A stretch of DNA of 6,745 nt from Clostridiales bacterium UBA3705 (GTDB taxonomy: Bacteria; Bacillota_A; Clostridia; Oscillospirales; Oscillospiraceae): positions 1-6,745 of the forward strand of contig DFIE01000172.1 in NCBI GenBank assembly GCA_002372735.1, read 5' to 3'. Every line of letters begins with the position of its first letter. The stretch's first letter is position 1. The notes under the pieces were generated by a model. It was not told the origin of the DNA and made no database searches. It was given only the letters and a program-made list of their open reading frames with translations. The position numbers and the translations under genes are program-made. Positions 5,734 through 6,745 of the stretch are shown here, piece after piece.

Positions 5734-6318
5734 TCAGGCGGTCACGGCCTCGTGGCCGGCGCGGTAGGCCTTCAGATTCAGCTCCCGGAACTTGGGGGGC
5801 ACAGTGTCGGCAATGACCTGCTCCCAGTCCACCACATCGTCCATGCCCAGGGCCTTGACCATGGAGCCGAAAAGGACGATGTTCATGCACTTGGCGCTGC
5901 CCAGGGCCTGGGCAATCTCCCCTGCCCGCAGCACATGGCAGCGGAAGTGGGCCTCCATGGCCTCCAGGCAGCCCTGGGGATACTCCGCCAGGCCGGCCGC
6001 AATGCTGGAGGAGGCCATCTCATAGTCGTTGATGACCACCACTCCGTCGGGCTTGAGATAGTCGGCGTAGCGGACGGCCTCCATTTTTTCAAAGGCCACG
6101 ATAATGTCCGCCGCGCCCTTGCCGATGACGGGAGAGTTGACCTTCTCCCCCCAGTGCACCTGGGTGGAGACCGAGCCGCCCCGCTGGCTCATGCCGTGGA
6201 CCTCGGACATCTTGACGTCATAGCCGGCCCGCATCAGGCCGTTTACCAACACCTTGGCGGTGAGGATGGCGCCCTGGCCGCCCACACCCACCAAAAGGGC
6301 ACTTTTTGTAGTAGTCAT
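5734..6318 (-). CDS. iorB: Indolepyruvate:ferredoxin oxidoreductase, beta subunit
   Basis: The small subunit of the two-subunit indolepyruvate (2-oxoacid):ferredoxin oxidoreductase, which converts an aryl- or branched 2-oxo acid plus CoA to acyl-CoA and CO2 while reducing ferredoxin. At 194 residues it has the normal length for the gamma-domain-type subunit. Landmarks are the N-terminal glycine-rich strand-loop LLVGVGGQGAILTAKVL (8-24), the strongly conserved EVHGMSQRGGSVSTQVHWG (39-57), ADIIVAFEKMEAVRY (70-84), and CMNIVLFGSMVKALG (144-158). No iron-sulfur motif is expected in this subunit and none is present; the clusters are in IorA. The ATG at 6318 is preceded at 9 bases by GAGGAG, which lies in the end of iorA. 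Only 3 bases separate it from the iorA stop. The protein is soluble. Natural substrates of the complex in bacteria include indolepyruvate, phenylpyruvate and hydroxyphenylpyruvate, but specificity here is unproven. Confidence 0.94.
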   Translation of the reverse strand: MTTTKSALLVGVGGQGAILTAKVLVNGLMRAGYDVKMSEVHGMSQRGGSVSTQVHWGEKVNSPVIGKGAADIIVAFEKMEAVRYADYLKPDGVVVINDYEMASSSIAAGLAEYPQGCLEAMEAHFRCHVLRAGEIAQALGSAKCMNIVLFGSMVKALGMDDVVDWEQVIADTVPPKFRELNLKAYRAGHEAVTA

Positions 6319-6321
6319 GGC

Positions 6322-6745
6322 TCAGTTCTCCTCTCTGCGGATGGCCCCCATGGGGCAGACCTGGGCGCAGACCGTGCAGCCGACACACTGGTTCGGGTCG
6401 ATCCTCGCCTTCTTATTCTCCACCAGCACGGCGGGACAGCCCACCGTGAGACAGCGCTTGCAGCCGATGCACTTGGCGGTGTCTACGGTGCACTTGCCGA
6501 TGTCGTGCTTGATGCGCTTGATGAGCAGGCAGGGCCGGCGGGCGATGATGGCCGCAGGCACATCCGCTGCCAGGGCGTCCTGGATCGCCTGCTCCATGGC
6601 CGCCAGATCCTGGGGATCCACAATGATCACCTTTTTAAAGCCGTAGGCGGCCAGGATGTCTTCAATTTTCAGCTTCTCCGCAATCTCCCCCTGGAGATTG
6701 AAGCCCGTGCCCGGGTTGTCCTGGTGGCCGGTCATGCCGGTGATG
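6322..6745 (-). CDS. iorA: Indolepyruvate:ferredoxin oxidoreductase, alpha subunit, C-terminal part
   Basis: The last 140 or so codons of a gene that starts beyond the right edge; full-length IorA is usually about 580-650 residues, so less than a quarter is visible. The fragment begins in the thiamine-diphosphate domain, at the conserved ITGMTGHQDNPGTG. It continues through a segment containing AYGFKKVIIVDPQD and AAIIARRPCLL, and ends in a two-cluster ferredoxin-like tail. Cluster motif one is C-x2-C-x2-C-x4-C-P (KCIGCKRCLTVGCP, about 6436-6471). Motif two is C-x2-C-x2-C-x3-C-P (QCVGCTVCAQVCP, about 6355-6387). The longer spacing in the first motif is, as I recall, normal for IorA. These [4Fe-4S] clusters pass electrons from the thiamine site to ferredoxin. 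A methionine codon at 6733-6735 is internal, inside the GMTGHQ motif, and is not the start. The operon promoter must lie outside the window. Confidence 0.93.
   Translation of the reverse strand, partial: ITGMTGHQDNPGTGFNLQGEIAEKLKIEDILAAYGFKKVIIVDPQDLAAMEQAIQDALAADVPAAIIARRPCLLIKRIKHDIGKCTVDTAKCIGCKRCLTVGCPAVLVENKKARIDPNQCVGCTVCAQVCPMGAIRREEN

Noticed and set aside
6322..6735. A complete 137-residue ferredoxin-like protein starting at the ATG at 6735.
   Set aside because: The methionine lies within the conserved TGMTGHQDNPGTG segment of IorA and the frame stays open to the window edge. It is the tail of a larger gene, not a separate ferredoxin.

Overview
The window looks like ordinary chromosome from a GC-rich, anaerobic, low-branching Firmicute, most plausibly a gut Clostridia/Oscillospiraceae-type bacterium. 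This is inferred, not searched, from four things: strong GGAGG-type ribosome sites; a topoisomerase III of the Bacillus subtilis TopB type; a FakA/YloV-type domain protein; and an indolepyruvate oxidoreductase plus butyrate-kinase cluster typical of amino-acid fermenters. There are no rRNA or tRNA genes, insertion sequences, CRISPR arrays or phage genes. Almost every base is coding or in a short intergenic control region.

Layout, left to right. (1) Bases 1-114, plus strand: the last 37 codons of an M24-family Xaa-Pro peptidase. It is followed by an 18-bp perfect hairpin (128-169) that serves as a shared terminator with the convergent gene. (2) Bases 179-739, minus strand: a TetR-family repressor. 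Its true start is probably a TTG at 739, not the ATG at 769. It has its own sigma-A promoter, and a 26-bp imperfect palindrome over the -10 box is a likely auto-operator. (3) Bases 911-3346, plus strand: a two-gene operon with a good sigma-A promoter. First is an 83-residue free-standing protein resembling only the middle domain of the fatty-acid kinase subunit FakA. Three bases later comes full-length topB. (4) Bases 3352-3404: a perfect 19-bp hairpin between two convergent transcription units. (5) Bases 6745 down to 3409, minus strand: a compact four-gene operon, iorA (C-terminal part only) - iorB - buk-like kinase - PLP aminotransferase, with gaps of 3 and 34 bases and a final 4-base ATGA overlap.

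How the genes fit together. The minus-strand operon reads as a module interconverting amino acids and carboxylic acids. The aminotransferase would make a 2-oxo acid. The IorAB ferredoxin oxidoreductase would decarboxylate it to an acyl-CoA and reduce ferredoxin. The butyrate-kinase-family enzyme would convert the matching acyl phosphate to free acid plus ATP. A phosphotransacylase linking acyl-CoA to acyl phosphate is needed but is not in the window. The module could also run in reverse, assimilating branched-chain or aromatic acids. The substrate cannot be fixed from sequence alone.

The points most worth a second look are the isolated FakA-middle-domain protein coupled to topB, with an apparent Cys-to-Asp change at a conserved position; the TetR start correction with its operator; and the IOR/kinase/aminotransferase module. 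I do not see evidence for a new defence or mobile system here.
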